Notes under the pieces: generated by a model
Databases searched by the model: none
What the model saw: only the letters and a program-made list of their open reading frames with translations
Told to the model about the DNA's origin: nothing
Made by a program: the position numbers and the translations under genes
In this document: piece by piece, positions 24,364 to 33,540 of the stretch
How the letters are laid out: every line of letters begins with the position of its first letter
Position numbering within the stretch: position 1 is the first letter of the stretch
Source: Methyloligella solikamskensis
GTDB lineage: Bacteria > Pseudomonadota > Alphaproteobacteria > Rhizobiales > Methyloligellaceae
Assembly (NCBI RefSeq): GCF_042676065.1
Contig: NZ_JBHTJO010000001.1
Location: 434,001-498,000, forward strand
Direction: 5' to 3'
Length of the DNA stretch: 64,000 nucleotides

Positions 24364-25332
24364 TTACGATTTGCCGAGGTTCGGGGCGATCTTTTGACAC
24401 GCCTCGACCAGGGTTTTGACCGAGTCCACGGATTTCGTGAACTCACTCTTCTCGGCGCTCGTGAGATCCAGCTCGACGATGCGGTCGATACCCTTGGCGC
24501 TGATGACCGCCGGAACGCCCGCATAGAGCCCCTTGATGCCGTACTCGCCGTTCAGATAGGCGGCGCAAGGCAGCATGCGCTTCTGGTCCTTCAGGTAGGA
24601 TTCGGCCATGGAGAGCGCCGAGACGGCGGGCGCATAGAAGGCGGAGCCGGTCTTGAGCAGGCCGACGATCTCCGCCCCGCCGTCGCGGGTGCGCTGAACG
24701 ATCTCGTCCAGGCGCTTCTGGGTGATCCAGCGCATCTTCACCAGATCGGGCAGCGGGATGCCGCCGATGGTGGAATAGCGGGTGAGCGGCACCATGGTGT
24801 CGCCGTGGCCGCCAAGAACCAGCGCGGTGACGTCCTTCACCGAGACGTCGAACTCCTCGGAGAGGAAATAGCGGAAGCGGGCGGCATCGAGCACGCCGGC
24901 CATGCCGACCACCTTGTGATGGGGCAGGCCGGAGGCTGTCTGAAGCGCCCAGACCATGGCATCGAGCGGATTGGTGACGCAGATGACGAAGGCGTCGGGC
25001 GCGTATTTGCGAAGCCCTGCGCCCACCTGCTCCATGACCTTGAGATTGATCTCCAGGAGATCGTCGCGGCTCATGCCGGGCTTGCGCGGTACGCCGGCGG
25101 TGACGATCACCACATCGGCGCCCTCGATGGCGGCGTATTCATTGGCGCCGACGAGCTTGGAGCCATAGCCCTCGACGGGCGAGGATTCGGCGATATCGAG
25201 CGCCTTGCCTTGCGGCACGCCTTCGACCACGTCGAAAAGAACGACCTCGCCGAGTTCCTTGATGGCTGAAAGATGCGCCAGCGTCCCACCGATCTGTCCA
25301 GACCCGATGAGCGCAATCCGACTACGTGGCAT
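24364..25332 (-). CDS. mdh: Malate dehydrogenase
   Basis: NAD-dependent oxidation of malate to oxaloacetate. 322 residues of the LDH-like MDH group: GSGQIGGTLAHL nucleotide loop, VTAGVPRKPGMSRDDLLEIN with substrate arginines, VTNPLDAMVW, and catalytic His in LGGHGDTMVPLTRYS. ATG at 25332 follows a GGGGGG ribosome binding site; the TTG at 25344 is less likely. Heads the mdh-sucCD-sucAB-lpdA block, as in rhizobia. Confidence 0.97.
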   Translation of the reverse strand: MPRSRIALIGSGQIGGTLAHLSAIKELGEVVLFDVVEGVPQGKALDIAESSPVEGYGSKLVGANEYAAIEGADVVIVTAGVPRKPGMSRDDLLEINLKVMEQVGAGLRKYAPDAFVICVTNPLDAMVWALQTASGLPHHKVVGMAGVLDAARFRYFLSEEFDVSVKDVTALVLGGHGDTMVPLTRYSTIGGIPLPDLVKMRWITQKRLDEIVQRTRDGGAEIVGLLKTGSAFYAPAVSALSMAESYLKDQKRMLPCAAYLNGEYGIKGLYAGVPAVISAKGIDRIVELDLTSAEKSEFTKSVDSVKTLVEACQKIAPNLGKS

Positions 25333-25435
25333 ATGACCCCCCAAAACACGTGACAGCGGGCCAGTTTAATCGAGTGCCGTGCGATAGCAACTCTTGGGAG
25401 TATCGGAGGGGCGCGGACCGTCGACTGCCCGGGTT

Positions 25436-26566
25436 TCAGCCGTTTTCCGCGGGCTGATCCTCGGTGGTTTTCGCTTCCAGCTCGGCGTGGCGCTGCTTCA
25501 GATAGTCGACGGAGCGCATCTCCATGAGGCGTGAGGCGGTGCGGGCGAAGCCGTCCGGATTGTGGCCCTGGTAGAGATCGTCGGGGCTGGCTTCGGCGGA
25601 GGCGATGAGGCCGACGCCGTTGTCGTAAAGCGCATCCACCAGGGTGGTGAGGCGGCGGGCCACGTTCTGCTGCTCCGGCCCCAGCACTGGAATGCCGTCC
25701 ACGATGACCGTGTGATAGCTGTGGGCGATGCGCTGATAGTCCTGAGGCCCCAGCGGCTTTTCGCAAAGATCGCCGAAGGGGAAGCGGGCCACGCCCAGGG
25801 CGGCCTTGGGCACTCGGATATGGCGGCCCTTCACGGTCAGGGTCTCCTCTTCGCCGTCCTCGCGGCCGGTCAGCTTCTGCCAGCTTTGATCGAGGGAGGC
25901 TTTGGCAGCGTCGTCCACCGGCGTCAGATAGAGGTCGGCGCCCGCCAGGCGCTCCAGCCGGTAGTCCTTCTCCGATTCCAGCGCCTGCACCTCCATACGC
26001 TTCTGGATGAGGTCGATGAAGGGCAGGAAGAGCTGGCGGTTCAGGCCGCCCTTGTAGAGGTCCTTGGGCGGCGTGTTGGAGGTGGCGACGATGGTGACGT
26101 CCTTTTCGAAGAGCGTCCGGAAAAGGCGGCCCACCACCATGGCGTCGGCGATATCGGTGATCTCCAGCTCGTCGAGGCATAGCAGGGTGAGGTCCTGGGC
26201 GAGCTCGGTTGCGGCGGCGCGGACGGCCTGCTGCTCGGTGCGCTTGCGGGCTTCCTCGATGGCGTCGTGGGCCTCGCTCATGAATTCTTGAAAATGCACC
26301 CTCCGCTTCTGCTTGCTCTTCACGGTCTGGAAGAAGAGGTTCATGAGCATGGTCTTGCCGCGGCCGACCGGTCCCCAGATGTAAAGGCCGGGGATGGGGT
26401 CGGGCTTTTTGGCGAAGGGATTGAGGCGGTCGATCAGTCCGGGCTCCGGCCGGCTCTTTAGCCGCTCCTGCAAGGATTGCAGGGCGCTCGCGGCCTTCTC
26501 CTGCGCGGGATCGAAATCGATCTCGCCGCTTTCCACCAGGGCTTCGTAGTTCTTTTTCACGGTCAT
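25436..26566 (-). CDS. zapE: Cell division ATPase ZapE (AFG1/LACE1 family)
   Basis: P-loop ATPase linked to Z-ring constriction. 376 residues starting MTVKKNYEALVESGEIDFDP. Walker A GPVGRGKTMLMNLFF, Walker B LLCLDELEITD, followed by a sensor region with TSNTPPKDLYKGGLNRQLF that is specific to the AFG1 family, and GLIASAEASPDDLY near the C-terminus. I placed the start at the ATG at 26566 rather than the upstream in-frame codon at 26608. Directly upstream of mdh, a frequent arrangement in alphaproteobacteria. Confidence 0.93.
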   Translation of the reverse strand: MTVKKNYEALVESGEIDFDPAQEKAASALQSLQERLKSRPEPGLIDRLNPFAKKPDPIPGLYIWGPVGRGKTMLMNLFFQTVKSKQKRRVHFQEFMSEAHDAIEEARKRTEQQAVRAAATELAQDLTLLCLDELEITDIADAMVVGRLFRTLFEKDVTIVATSNTPPKDLYKGGLNRQLFLPFIDLIQKRMEVQALESEKDYRLERLAGADLYLTPVDDAAKASLDQSWQKLTGREDGEEETLTVKGRHIRVPKAALGVARFPFGDLCEKPLGPQDYQRIAHSYHTVIVDGIPVLGPEQQNVARRLTTLVDALYDNGVGLIASAEASPDDLYQGHNPDGFARTASRLMEMRSVDYLKQRHAELEAKTTEDQPAENG

Positions 26567-26925
26567 GATCTGTGTCTCGTCCCCCGGCGACAGCCCTCCT
26601 GGCGCCACTATGGCAACAGGAGGCTAAGGACTTCTCAAGCGCAACGGGACACGACCACGCAGAACCGCGTGGCCTGCAATTCGCAGTAGCAAGTCCGCAA
26701 CCTCGGCGCGATACGTTCCGAATTCCACGATGCCGGCGTCCTCCGGCCGCCCGAAAATCCCCCAAAAGAGGTCGCACGGTGGACTGGGACGAGACGTCCG
26801 CCCGCCACGTTGCGGGATGCTCAGCCCATCATTGCTGGGTTGCCCGTCGTGGGCCCGAGCGACAGATCCTCGTTCCGATGGATTCTAGCCGCCGGCCTTC
26901 AGGCCGGTGCAACGGAGTACATATT
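26567..26925. other. Intergenic region between zapE and the DUF1254 gene
   Basis: About 359 bases, divergent genes on both sides, so it should hold two promoters; none could be assigned reliably. Two small inverted repeats are visible: CCTCCTG/CAGGAGG (26595-26601 and 26617-26623) and a tight hairpin CCGGCCT/AGGCCGG (26892-26907) about 20 bases before the DUF1254 start. The frame of the DUF1254 gene is open through most of this stretch, but that part lacks protein-like features. Confidence 0.35.
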
Positions 26926-28359
26926 ATGAAACGCGCTATTTTTGCATTGGGTCTGATTGCGGTCCTGGCCGGGTTCTCCGGCGCAGCCCTCTCAGAGCCA
27001 TCCAAGATTACCAAGGAAGAGGCCCATCAGATCGGGGTCGACGCCTATCTCTATTTCTATCCGCTGATCACCATGGACCTGACGCGGCTGCAGTCGCTGA
27101 ACCTGCCGCCCGACGAGGGACTCAGCGGCCCGCCGAACAAGTTCTTCAATATGCCGGCCTTCCCGCCCGCCGATATGCGCCAAGTGGTGCGGGCTAATTT
27201 CGATACGCTCTACTCCTCCGCCTGGCTCGACCTGACCGATGGGCCCGTGGTGATCTCCGTGCCGGATACGGACGGGCGCTACTATCTGCTGCCGATGCTG
27301 GATATGTGGACCGACGTGATCGCTTCCCCCGGCGCGCGCACGACCGGAACGAAGGCTGGAACCTTCCTGATCACGCCGCCCGATTGGCGGCCGGAGCTGA
27401 AGGACGACTTTGCCAAGGAATTGGGGTTGCCGGAGGGGACGCAGCGGATCACCGCCTCGACCCCCTGGCTTTGGGTGATCGGACGCACCAAGACCGACGG
27501 GCCTGCCGACTATCCCGCGGTGCATAAGATCCAGGCCGGATACAAGATCACGCCGCTTGCCGATTGGGGTAAGGACGTGCCGGCGCCGGACTGGAAGCGC
27601 GATCCGTCGTACGATTCGAAGACGCCGCCGAAGCTCCAGATCGATTCCATGGAGGCCGATAAGTACTTTTCCTATGCCGCGGAGCTTCTGAAGGAGCACC
27701 CGCCCCACTTCACCGACCAGCCGATCATCGCCCGCATGAAGCGGATCGGCATCGAGCCTGGCAAGAGCTTCGACCTGGAGAGCGCGCCGGAAGCGGTTCA
27801 GGCCGGGCTGAAAGATGCGCCGAAAGACGCTCAGGCTCTGATGGCTTGGAAGTTCCCGACCATTGGTCGGGTCGCCAACAACTGGTCGATGAACACCGAT
27901 ACTGTGGGTGTCTACGGCAACTACTATCTGAAGCGCGCGATCATGACCCAGCAGGGGCTCGGCGCGAACGTGCCGCAGGATGCCATCTATCCGTTGAGCC
28001 TCGGCGACAAGGACGGCAACTCCCTGGACGGAAGCAAGAACAACTATCGCATCCATTTCCCGAAGGGAGAGCTTCCGCCGGTGGAAGCGTTCTGGTCGGT
28101 CACGCTCTATGACGACCAGGGCTTCCCGGTGCCCAACAGCCTCAACCGGTTTGCTTTGAGCAGCTGGATGGACATGAAGAAGAATGCCGACGGCTCGCTC
28201 GACCTGCTGATTCAGAAAGAAAAGCCCGACGGCGAGATGGAGGCGAACTGGCTTCCGGCGCCCAAAGCGCCGTTCACGCTCACGATGCGGCTCTACGCGC
28301 CGGATTCCGCCGCTTTGACGGGAGAATGGAATCCCCCGCCCATTGAGGTGAACAAGTAG
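26926..28359 (+). CDS. DUF1254/DUF1214 domain secreted protein
   Basis: 477 residues with a signal peptide (MKRAIFALGLIAVLAGFSGAALS). The N-terminal DUF1254 domain is recognised by AHQIGVDAYLYFYPLITMDLTR and by NFDTLYSSAWLDLTDGPVVISVPDTDGRYYLLPMLDMWT (in parts). The C-terminal DUF1214 domain carries NYRIHFPKGELPPVEAFWSVTLYD and closes with NWLPAPKAPFTLTMRLYAPD. This family is widespread, periplasmic and without firm function. The ATG at 26926 opens the signal peptide; the upstream open frame was rejected. Confidence 0.85.
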   Translation: MKRAIFALGLIAVLAGFSGAALSEPSKITKEEAHQIGVDAYLYFYPLITMDLTRLQSLNLPPDEGLSGPPNKFFNMPAFPPADMRQVVRANFDTLYSSAWLDLTDGPVVISVPDTDGRYYLLPMLDMWTDVIASPGARTTGTKAGTFLITPPDWRPELKDDFAKELGLPEGTQRITASTPWLWVIGRTKTDGPADYPAVHKIQAGYKITPLADWGKDVPAPDWKRDPSYDSKTPPKLQIDSMEADKYFSYAAELLKEHPPHFTDQPIIARMKRIGIEPGKSFDLESAPEAVQAGLKDAPKDAQALMAWKFPTIGRVANNWSMNTDTVGVYGNYYLKRAIMTQQGLGANVPQDAIYPLSLGDKDGNSLDGSKNNYRIHFPKGELPPVEAFWSVTLYDDQGFPVPNSLNRFALSSWMDMKKNADGSLDLLIQKEKPDGEMEANWLPAPKAPFTLTMRLYAPDSAALTGEWNPPPIEVNK

Positions 28360-28448
28360 TCCTGGATTAGGTGGGCCGCCGGGACAACTGCTCCGGTGGC
28401 CGTCTCCTTCGAGGCATGGACGCGGGCCGAAGAGTACGGCGACGCCGT

Positions 28449-28520
28449 GCATGGACGTCATCCTGAGGTGCACGCCAAAGGCGTGCCTCGAAGGGCGTCC
28501 ATGCCACCTCCAGGATGACG
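28449..28520. repeat. Palindromic repeat between convergent genes
   Basis: Nested inverted repeats: outer GCATGGACG/CGTCCATGC (28449-28457 and 28496-28504), inner arms around AGGTGCACGCC/GGCGTGCCT, then a second copy of the CATCCTG-type end in opposite orientation (CAGGATG, 28511-28517). The CGTCATCCTGAGGTG start is typical of dispersed elements in Rhizobiales. It sits between the convergent DUF1254 and cupin genes and may act as terminator. Confidence 0.6.
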
Positions 28521-28537
28521 GAGCAGGTGCGCTGCCG

Positions 28538-29005
28538 CTACCGGTCCACCTCTTCCACCAGGGGCGCATCCTTGGGCTTGATGCGGATGACGTAGAGCTT
28601 GGCCGCATCGATGGCGTGCTCGTTTAGCCCACGATGGACGGCGTTGGGATCGAGATGGAAGACGTCGCCGGTCTTCAGTTCAGTCCTCTCGGTGGCTTTG
28701 CCTTCGGTCTCAACCTCCACGGTGAAGGGGCCATCGACCACATAGACGATCTCCTGGGCATCCGGGTGGATGTGCCAGGGGAGCGTGGTTTGGGCTGGGA
28801 TCGTGTAAAGCTGGGCCTTCACCTCTTCGTCCGGATCGCTCGCCAGATCCTCGGTCAGCAGGTCTTCGGCCGTCGTGCTCTGCTCATAGGCGGAAGCACC
28901 TTCGCCGGACTTCATATCGCGCGCGAAAGCCGGCCCTGTGACGCAGAGACTCGCCGCAAGCAGGGCGAGGGCCGGAAGCGTGGTGCGGAGGAGGAGCGTC
29001 CTCAT
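28538..29005 (-). CDS. Secreted cupin-domain protein
   Basis: 155 residues: signal peptide (MRTLLLRTTLPALALLAASLCVTG… cleaved near AFA) and one cupin barrel with the metal motif PWHIHPDAQEIVYVVDG (H-x-H-x4-E type) and the second motif DVFHLDPNAVHRGLN. Probably a periplasmic metal-binding cupin; substrate unknown. The open frame continues far upstream in the shadow of the neighbouring gene; the ATG at 29005 starts the signal peptide and overlaps the preceding gene as ATGA, so the two are coupled. Confidence 0.8.
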   Translation of the reverse strand: MRTLLLRTTLPALALLAASLCVTGPAFARDMKSGEGASAYEQSTTAEDLLTEDLASDPDEEVKAQLYTIPAQTTLPWHIHPDAQEIVYVVDGPFTVEVETEGKATERTELKTGDVFHLDPNAVHRGLNEHAIDAAKLYVIRIKPKDAPLVEEVDR

Positions 29006-29979
29006 GCGGCTGAGCTTGCAGTCTGGACGGGGCTTCCGGAATAGTGGACCCAGCCCTTGCCTTCGAAGCTCGGCGGGAAAAGATCGGGGTGGAGGATCTC
29101 CGCCAGGATCTGCAGGCTTTCCACCACGCGCGGCCCGGGGCGGTTGAAATACTGGTTGCCGTCGGCGACGAAGACCTTGTTCTCGCGGACGGCCTTCAAA
29201 TCGTGCCAGCCGGGACGCTGCTCCAGGCTCGGCATTTCCTCCAGGGTGCGTTCGATATCGAAGCCGCAAGGGTGGACGAAGATCACGTCCGGGTCCTGCT
29301 TCACGATATCGTCCCACTCGACCCAGGGAGATGGCTCGCCCGGCTTGGCGAGAAAATCGATGCCGTTCGCCATCTCGACCAGCTCGGGCATCCAGTTGCC
29401 GCCGCCCATGAGGGGATCGACCCATTCGATCATGGCGACGTGCGGCGTGGCTTCCGCCTTGGCGGTGAGTCCGGAAAGCCATGTCATGCGATCCCTGGCG
29501 TTTTCGATAAGCCGCTCGCCAGCGTCGACATCGCCGATGGCCTTGGCCACCTTTCGGATATCCGACCAGATGTCGTCGAGGCTGTCGGGGTGGAGCGAGA
29601 CCACCTCGGCGCCCTGCTTGGCGAATTGGCAGACGGCGTCCTCGACATCGGAGAGGCTGACGGCGCAGACCTCGCAATGGTCCTGGGTCACGATCACGTC
29701 GGGATCGAGCTTCTCCAGAGCGTCGGCGTCGACGCGGTAGACGGACAGGCCCTCCTGGACGATGGCCTTCACCCGCTGGTCGATATCGTAGCTGGTGCCG
29801 TCGATGGGGAATTTGGCCTCGGTGAGCTGGGGGAGCTGAAGCACGTCTTCCGGGTAATCGCATTCATGGGAGCGGCCGACGAGACGGTCGCGGGCGCCGA
29901 GCGCGCAGATAATCTCCGTGGCAGATGCGATCAGCGAGACGATGCGATCGGGTTTGGCGTTTGGTGCAGCTTCGGACAT
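29002..29979 (-). CDS. BtuF/TroA-like substrate-binding protein without signal peptide
   Basis: 325 residues of the helical-backbone metal/cobalamin-binding fold: RIVSLIASATEIICALGARDRLVGRSHECDYP (in segments) at the N-terminus, LDPDVIVTQDHCEVCAVS, and a C-terminal lobe with FVADGNQYFNRPGPRVVESLQILAEI. Cobalamin-binding BtuF proteins have the same plan but are secreted; here no signal peptide is visible and no permease or ATPase is adjacent. Such soluble forms are common in bacteria and may be cytoplasmic. Coupled by a 4-base overlap to the secreted cupin gene. Confidence 0.75.
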   Translation of the reverse strand: MSEAAPNAKPDRIVSLIASATEIICALGARDRLVGRSHECDYPEDVLQLPQLTEAKFPIDGTSYDIDQRVKAIVQEGLSVYRVDADALEKLDPDVIVTQDHCEVCAVSLSDVEDAVCQFAKQGAEVVSLHPDSLDDIWSDIRKVAKAIGDVDAGERLIENARDRMTWLSGLTAKAEATPHVAMIEWVDPLMGGGNWMPELVEMANGIDFLAKPGEPSPWVEWDDIVKQDPDVIFVHPCGFDIERTLEEMPSLEQRPGWHDLKAVRENKVFVADGNQYFNRPGPRVVESLQILAEILHPDLFPPSFEGKGWVHYSGSPVQTASSAA

Positions 29980-30123
29980 GGGCGTAGGATAGCCTCCTCA
30001 TATGCGATTTGGCGAGACGGCGTTTGATGCCCAACTGAGAGCGTATCCGTCCGGCCATCGTGTCGCGGCCGGTGCCTTTGCACGGCCACGATTTCGGCGC
30101 GATGGGTTGAGAGAAGGGCCGCC

Positions 30124-30537
30124 ATGACGACCAAGCCTTGCATTTTGGCCTTCGGGGCCGCTTTGGCCGGCGCTGTCAGCCTTGCCGGCTGCACCCATCC
30201 GCTTGATTCCTACGAGCGGCTCACGGCACCGGATCTCACCAAACCCTATATCGGCCGCACGAAGGCGCAGATCGTCTCCTGCGCGGGCGAGCCCCATAGC
30301 AGCATTTCGAAGCCCGGGGGCGAGATCCTGATTTATCGCTATAGCGGGGCCGGTCCGGTGCCGGGCGGCACGCCGAAGGACTGGAGCTGTTCCGCCAGCA
30401 TGATGTTCAGCGGCGACCGGCTGCAAGAGATCAGCTACGCGCCGAAGGACGTGGAAAGCCCCTATACGGAGAACGGCAAGAAAAAGCCGAACCTGCCGAG
30501 CTGCACCTTCAGCCTGCCGCGCTGCTCTGGCGCTTAA
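30124..30537 (+). CDS. Small lipoprotein of unknown function
   Basis: 137 residues; lipoprotein signal with lipobox LAGC (Cys near residue 23). The mature part IGRTKAQIVSCAGEPHSSISKPGGEILIYRYSG resembles the SmpA/BamE-type fold pattern in which a 'G..k..v....G.P' segment precedes a strand pair, but the match is weak. Several cysteines may form disulfides. Lies between the BtuF-like gene and the end of sdhB, with which it converges. Confidence 0.65.
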   Translation: MTTKPCILAFGAALAGAVSLAGCTHPLDSYERLTAPDLTKPYIGRTKAQIVSCAGEPHSSISKPGGEILIYRYSGAGPVPGGTPKDWSCSASMMFSGDRLQEISYAPKDVESPYTENGKKKPNLPSCTFSLPRCSGA

Positions 30538-30540
30538 ACG

Positions 30541-31332
30541 CTACTCTCCCCGCTCCACCATCAGCGCCCGGATCGAGGCGATGGATTTGGCCGGGTTCAG
30601 GCCCTTGGGGCAGGACTTGGTGCAGTTCAGGATCGTCCGGCAGCGATAGAGCTTGAACGGATCTTCCAGATCGTCCAGGCGCTCGCCGGTATGCTCGTCC
30701 CGGCTGTCGTTGATCCAGCGATAGGCCTGGAGCAGCGTGGCGGGGCCGAGATATTTGTCGCCGTTCCACCAATAGGACGGGCAGGACGTGGTGCAGCAGG
30801 CGCACAGGATGCACTCGTAGAGTCCGTCGAGTTCCTCGCGCTCCTCGCGGCTCTGGGTCCATTCCTTGCCCGGCGTCGGGCTGTCGGTCTGGAGCCAGGG
30901 CTCCACGGAGCGGTGCTGGGCGTAGAAATGGGTCAGATCCGGCACCAGGTCCTTCACTACCGGCATGTGGGGCAGGGGATAGACGGCGATCAGGTTATGG
31001 CGCGCATCGTCCGCATGCATGGTGCAGGCAAGAGTGTTGGTGCCGTCGATATTCATGGAGCATGAGCCGCACACGCCCTCACGGCAGGAGCGGCGGAAGG
31101 TCAGAGTGGAATCGACGTTGTTTTTGATCCAGAGCAGGGCGTCGAGAACCATCGGCCCGCAATCGTGCGTGTCCACCCAATAGGTGTCGACGCGCGGGTT
31201 TTCTTCGGTGTCGGGATCGTAGCGATAGACCTTGTATTCGCGCCAGCGGCCCTCTTCGGCGTCCTTGGGCGGCGGATTCCAGGCCTTGCCCTTCTTGATC
31301 TTGGAGTTCTTGGGAAGCGTCAGCTGGACCAT
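30541..31332 (-). CDS. sdhB: Succinate dehydrogenase iron-sulfur subunit
   Basis: Electron-transfer subunit of complex II. 263 residues: N-terminal ferredoxin domain with [2Fe-2S] cysteines (SCREGVCGSCSMNIDG … LAC), then CILCACCTTSCPSYWW and CRTILNCTKSCPKGLNP for the [4Fe-4S] and [3Fe-4S] clusters. Its start overlaps the sdhA stop by one base. Confidence 0.98.
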   Translation of the reverse strand: MVQLTLPKNSKIKKGKAWNPPPKDAEEGRWREYKVYRYDPDTEENPRVDTYWVDTHDCGPMVLDALLWIKNNVDSTLTFRRSCREGVCGSCSMNIDGTNTLACTMHADDARHNLIAVYPLPHMPVVKDLVPDLTHFYAQHRSVEPWLQTDSPTPGKEWTQSREEREELDGLYECILCACCTTSCPSYWWNGDKYLGPATLLQAYRWINDSRDEHTGERLDDLEDPFKLYRCRTILNCTKSCPKGLNPAKSIASIRALMVERGE

Positions 31333-33158
31333 TAGTAGACCCGCTCTTTGGGCTCGATATAAGCGATCTCGTTGGACAGAGTGTAGCTGTGCACCGGGCG
31401 ATAGCCGAGCTTCACCTCGTGCGTTTCAAAGTCGCCCCAGGCAAGCGTGTGCTTCATCCAATTCTCGTCGTCGCGCTTGGGGTAGTCCTCGCGGGCATGC
31501 GCCCCACGGCTTTCCTCTCGGTTCAGCGCGCCGTTCACGGTGACGGCGGCCTGGCAGACGAGGTTGTCGAACTCCAGGGTCTCGATGAGATCGGTGTTCC
31601 AGACCAGGGACCGGTCGGTGACCTTCACGTTCTTGGCCTCTTCCCAGATCTCTTTGATGCCGTCGACGCCCTGCTGGAGCGTCTCCTCGGTGCGGAAGAC
31701 GGCGCAGTCGTTCTGCATGGTCTTCTGCATCTTGAGGCGGAGCTGGGCGGTCGGGATGTCGCCGTCGGCGTAGCGAAGCCGGTCGAGGCGCTCGATGGCG
31801 TTTTGGCCCGCATCCTTCGGAAGGTCCGGCATGGAGGCGCCGTCGCCGGCGAGCTCCGCACAGCGCTGGGCCGCGGCCCGGCCGAACACCACCAGGTCGA
31901 TGAGCGAGTTGGAGCCGAGGCGGTTGGCGCCATGCACCGACGTGCAAGCGGCCTCGCCCACGGCCATCAGCCCCGGCATCAGGGCATCCGGATCGTCCTC
32001 GGTGGGGCGGATCACCTCGCCGAACATGTTCGTGGGGATGCCGCCCATGTTGTAGTGGACCGTCGGGAGCACCGGAATCGGCTCGCGGGTCACATCGACG
32101 CCGGAGAAGATGCGGGCGGATTCGGAGATGCCGGGCAGGCGCTCGGCCAGCATCTTGGGCTCCAGATGACTCAGATTGAGGAACACGTGCTCCTTGTTGG
32201 GCCCGCCCCCGCGGCCCTCGCGGATCTCGATGGTGATGGCGCGGGAGACCACGTCGCGGGACGCGAGGTCCTTGGCGGTCGGCGCATAGCGCTCCATGAA
32301 GCGCTCGCCCTCGCCATTGGTGAGGAAGCCGCCCTCGCCGCGGGCACCCTCGGTGATCAGCACGCCCGCGCCATAGACGCCGGTCGGGTGGAACTGGACG
32401 AACTCCATGTCCTGAAGCGGCAGGCCGGCGCGCAGCACCATGGCATTGCCGTCGCCGGTGCAGATATGAGCCGAGGTGCAGGAGAAGAAGGCGCGTCCAT
32501 AGCCGCCGGTCGCCAGAATCACCTGCTTGGCCTGATAGCGGTGCAAGGTGCCGTCCTGGAGGTCGAGGGCCACCACGCCGCGGCAGACACCCTCGTCGTC
32601 CATGATCAGGTCGATGGCGAAATACTCGATGAAGAAATCCGCCGAGTGGCGCAGGGCCTGGCCATACATGGTGTGCAGCATGGCGTGGCCGGTGCGGTCG
32701 GCCGCCGCGCAGGTGCGCATGGCCTGGCCTTTGCCGAAATCTATGCTCATGCCGCCGAAGGCGCGCTGCAGGATGGTGCCGTTATCGGTGCGGGAGAACG
32801 GCATGCCCCAATGCTCGAGCTCATAGACGGCCTGGGGCGCATGCTTGCAGAGGTATTCGATGGCGTCCTGGTCGCCGAGCCAGTCCGACCCCTTCACCGT
32901 GTCGTACATGTGCCAGCGCCAGTCGTCCTCGTGCATGTTGCCCAGAGACGCGGCGATGCCCCCTTGGGCGGCCACGGTGTGAGAGCGGGTCGGGAAGACC
33001 TTGGTGATACAGGCGGTGCGCAGGCCGGCTTCGGAGCAGCCGACCACGGCGCGCAGACCCGCGCCGCCGGCGCCGATCACCACCACATCGTATTTGTGGT
33101 CGACGAGGGGATAGGCGCGGCCGTTCACGGAAGGCGCGTTGGGGCTCTGGTCGTTCAT
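31332..33158 (-). CDS. sdhA: Succinate dehydrogenase flavoprotein subunit
   Basis: Catalytic FAD subunit of complex II. 608 residues: GAGGAGLRAVVGCSEAGL dinucleotide fold, covalent FAD-binding His in RSHTVAAQGGIAASLGN, active-site region with GGIPTNMFGEV and HGANRLGSNSLIDLVVFGR, and the C-terminal ESRGAHAREDYPKRDDENW block. Between sdhD and sdhB. Confidence 0.98.
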   Translation of the reverse strand: MNDQSPNAPSVNGRAYPLVDHKYDVVVIGAGGAGLRAVVGCSEAGLRTACITKVFPTRSHTVAAQGGIAASLGNMHEDDWRWHMYDTVKGSDWLGDQDAIEYLCKHAPQAVYELEHWGMPFSRTDNGTILQRAFGGMSIDFGKGQAMRTCAAADRTGHAMLHTMYGQALRHSADFFIEYFAIDLIMDDEGVCRGVVALDLQDGTLHRYQAKQVILATGGYGRAFFSCTSAHICTGDGNAMVLRAGLPLQDMEFVQFHPTGVYGAGVLITEGARGEGGFLTNGEGERFMERYAPTAKDLASRDVVSRAITIEIREGRGGGPNKEHVFLNLSHLEPKMLAERLPGISESARIFSGVDVTREPIPVLPTVHYNMGGIPTNMFGEVIRPTEDDPDALMPGLMAVGEAACTSVHGANRLGSNSLIDLVVFGRAAAQRCAELAGDGASMPDLPKDAGQNAIERLDRLRYADGDIPTAQLRLKMQKTMQNDCAVFRTEETLQQGVDGIKEIWEEAKNVKVTDRSLVWNTDLIETLEFDNLVCQAAVTVNGALNREESRGAHAREDYPKRDDENWMKHTLAWGDFETHEVKLGYRPVHSYTLSNEIAYIEPKERVY

Positions 33159-33162
33159 ACGG

Positions 33163-33537
33163 TTAGCTCCCCAGGCTGATCTTGATGATGGCGAGGGCCG
33201 AAGCCAGGCCGACGCCGATGGCGAAGAAGCCGGTCAGGAACAGCATGGTCATGCGGATCCAGTCGCCATGAATATAGTCTTCTACGATCTCCTTGAGCCC
33301 AATGCGTAAATGGAGCGTTGCGGAGAGCATGAGGCCCAGCATCAGCACGGCCACGATGGGGTTGGCGAGATAGGCCCGCACCTCCTCGTAGGGGCTGCCG
33401 ATATGGAGCAGGATCGAGAAGATTAGGAACAGGACGAGCGGAATGTTGGCCACCGCCGTGAGGCGCTGGCGCCAAAAAGTCTCCGGGCCCTTGTGGGCCG
33501 CGCCCAGTCCGCGGGCTTGCGCTAGCGGGGTTGGCAT
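33163..33537 (-). CDS. sdhD: Succinate dehydrogenase membrane anchor subunit
   Basis: 124 residues with three membrane helices (about 30-50, 60-82, 97-120), the SdhD anchor that helps bind quinone and haem b. Recognised from HLRIGLKEIVEDYIHGDWIR, which precedes the third helix, and from position between sdhC and sdhA. Confidence 0.92.
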   Translation of the reverse strand: MPTPLAQARGLGAAHKGPETFWRQRLTAVANIPLVLFLIFSILLHIGSPYEEVRAYLANPIVAVLMLGLMLSATLHLRIGLKEIVEDYIHGDWIRMTMLFLTGFFAIGVGLASALAIIKISLGS

Positions 33538-33540
33538 CTT

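Noticed and set aside
25107..26777. 556-codon minus-strand frame overlapping zapE and mdh
   Set aside because: It is a different frame on the same strand as two clear genes, Arg/Pro/Gly-rich, with no ribosome binding site or domain.
26992..28608. 538-codon minus-strand frame opposite the DUF1254 gene
   Set aside because: Antisense artefact; the DUF1254 protein has a signal peptide and family motifs.
31389..33179. 596-codon plus-strand open frame opposite sdhA
   Set aside because: Antisense shadow of a certain gene; composition (Ala, Gly, His, Asp) is that of a reverse-frame artefact.
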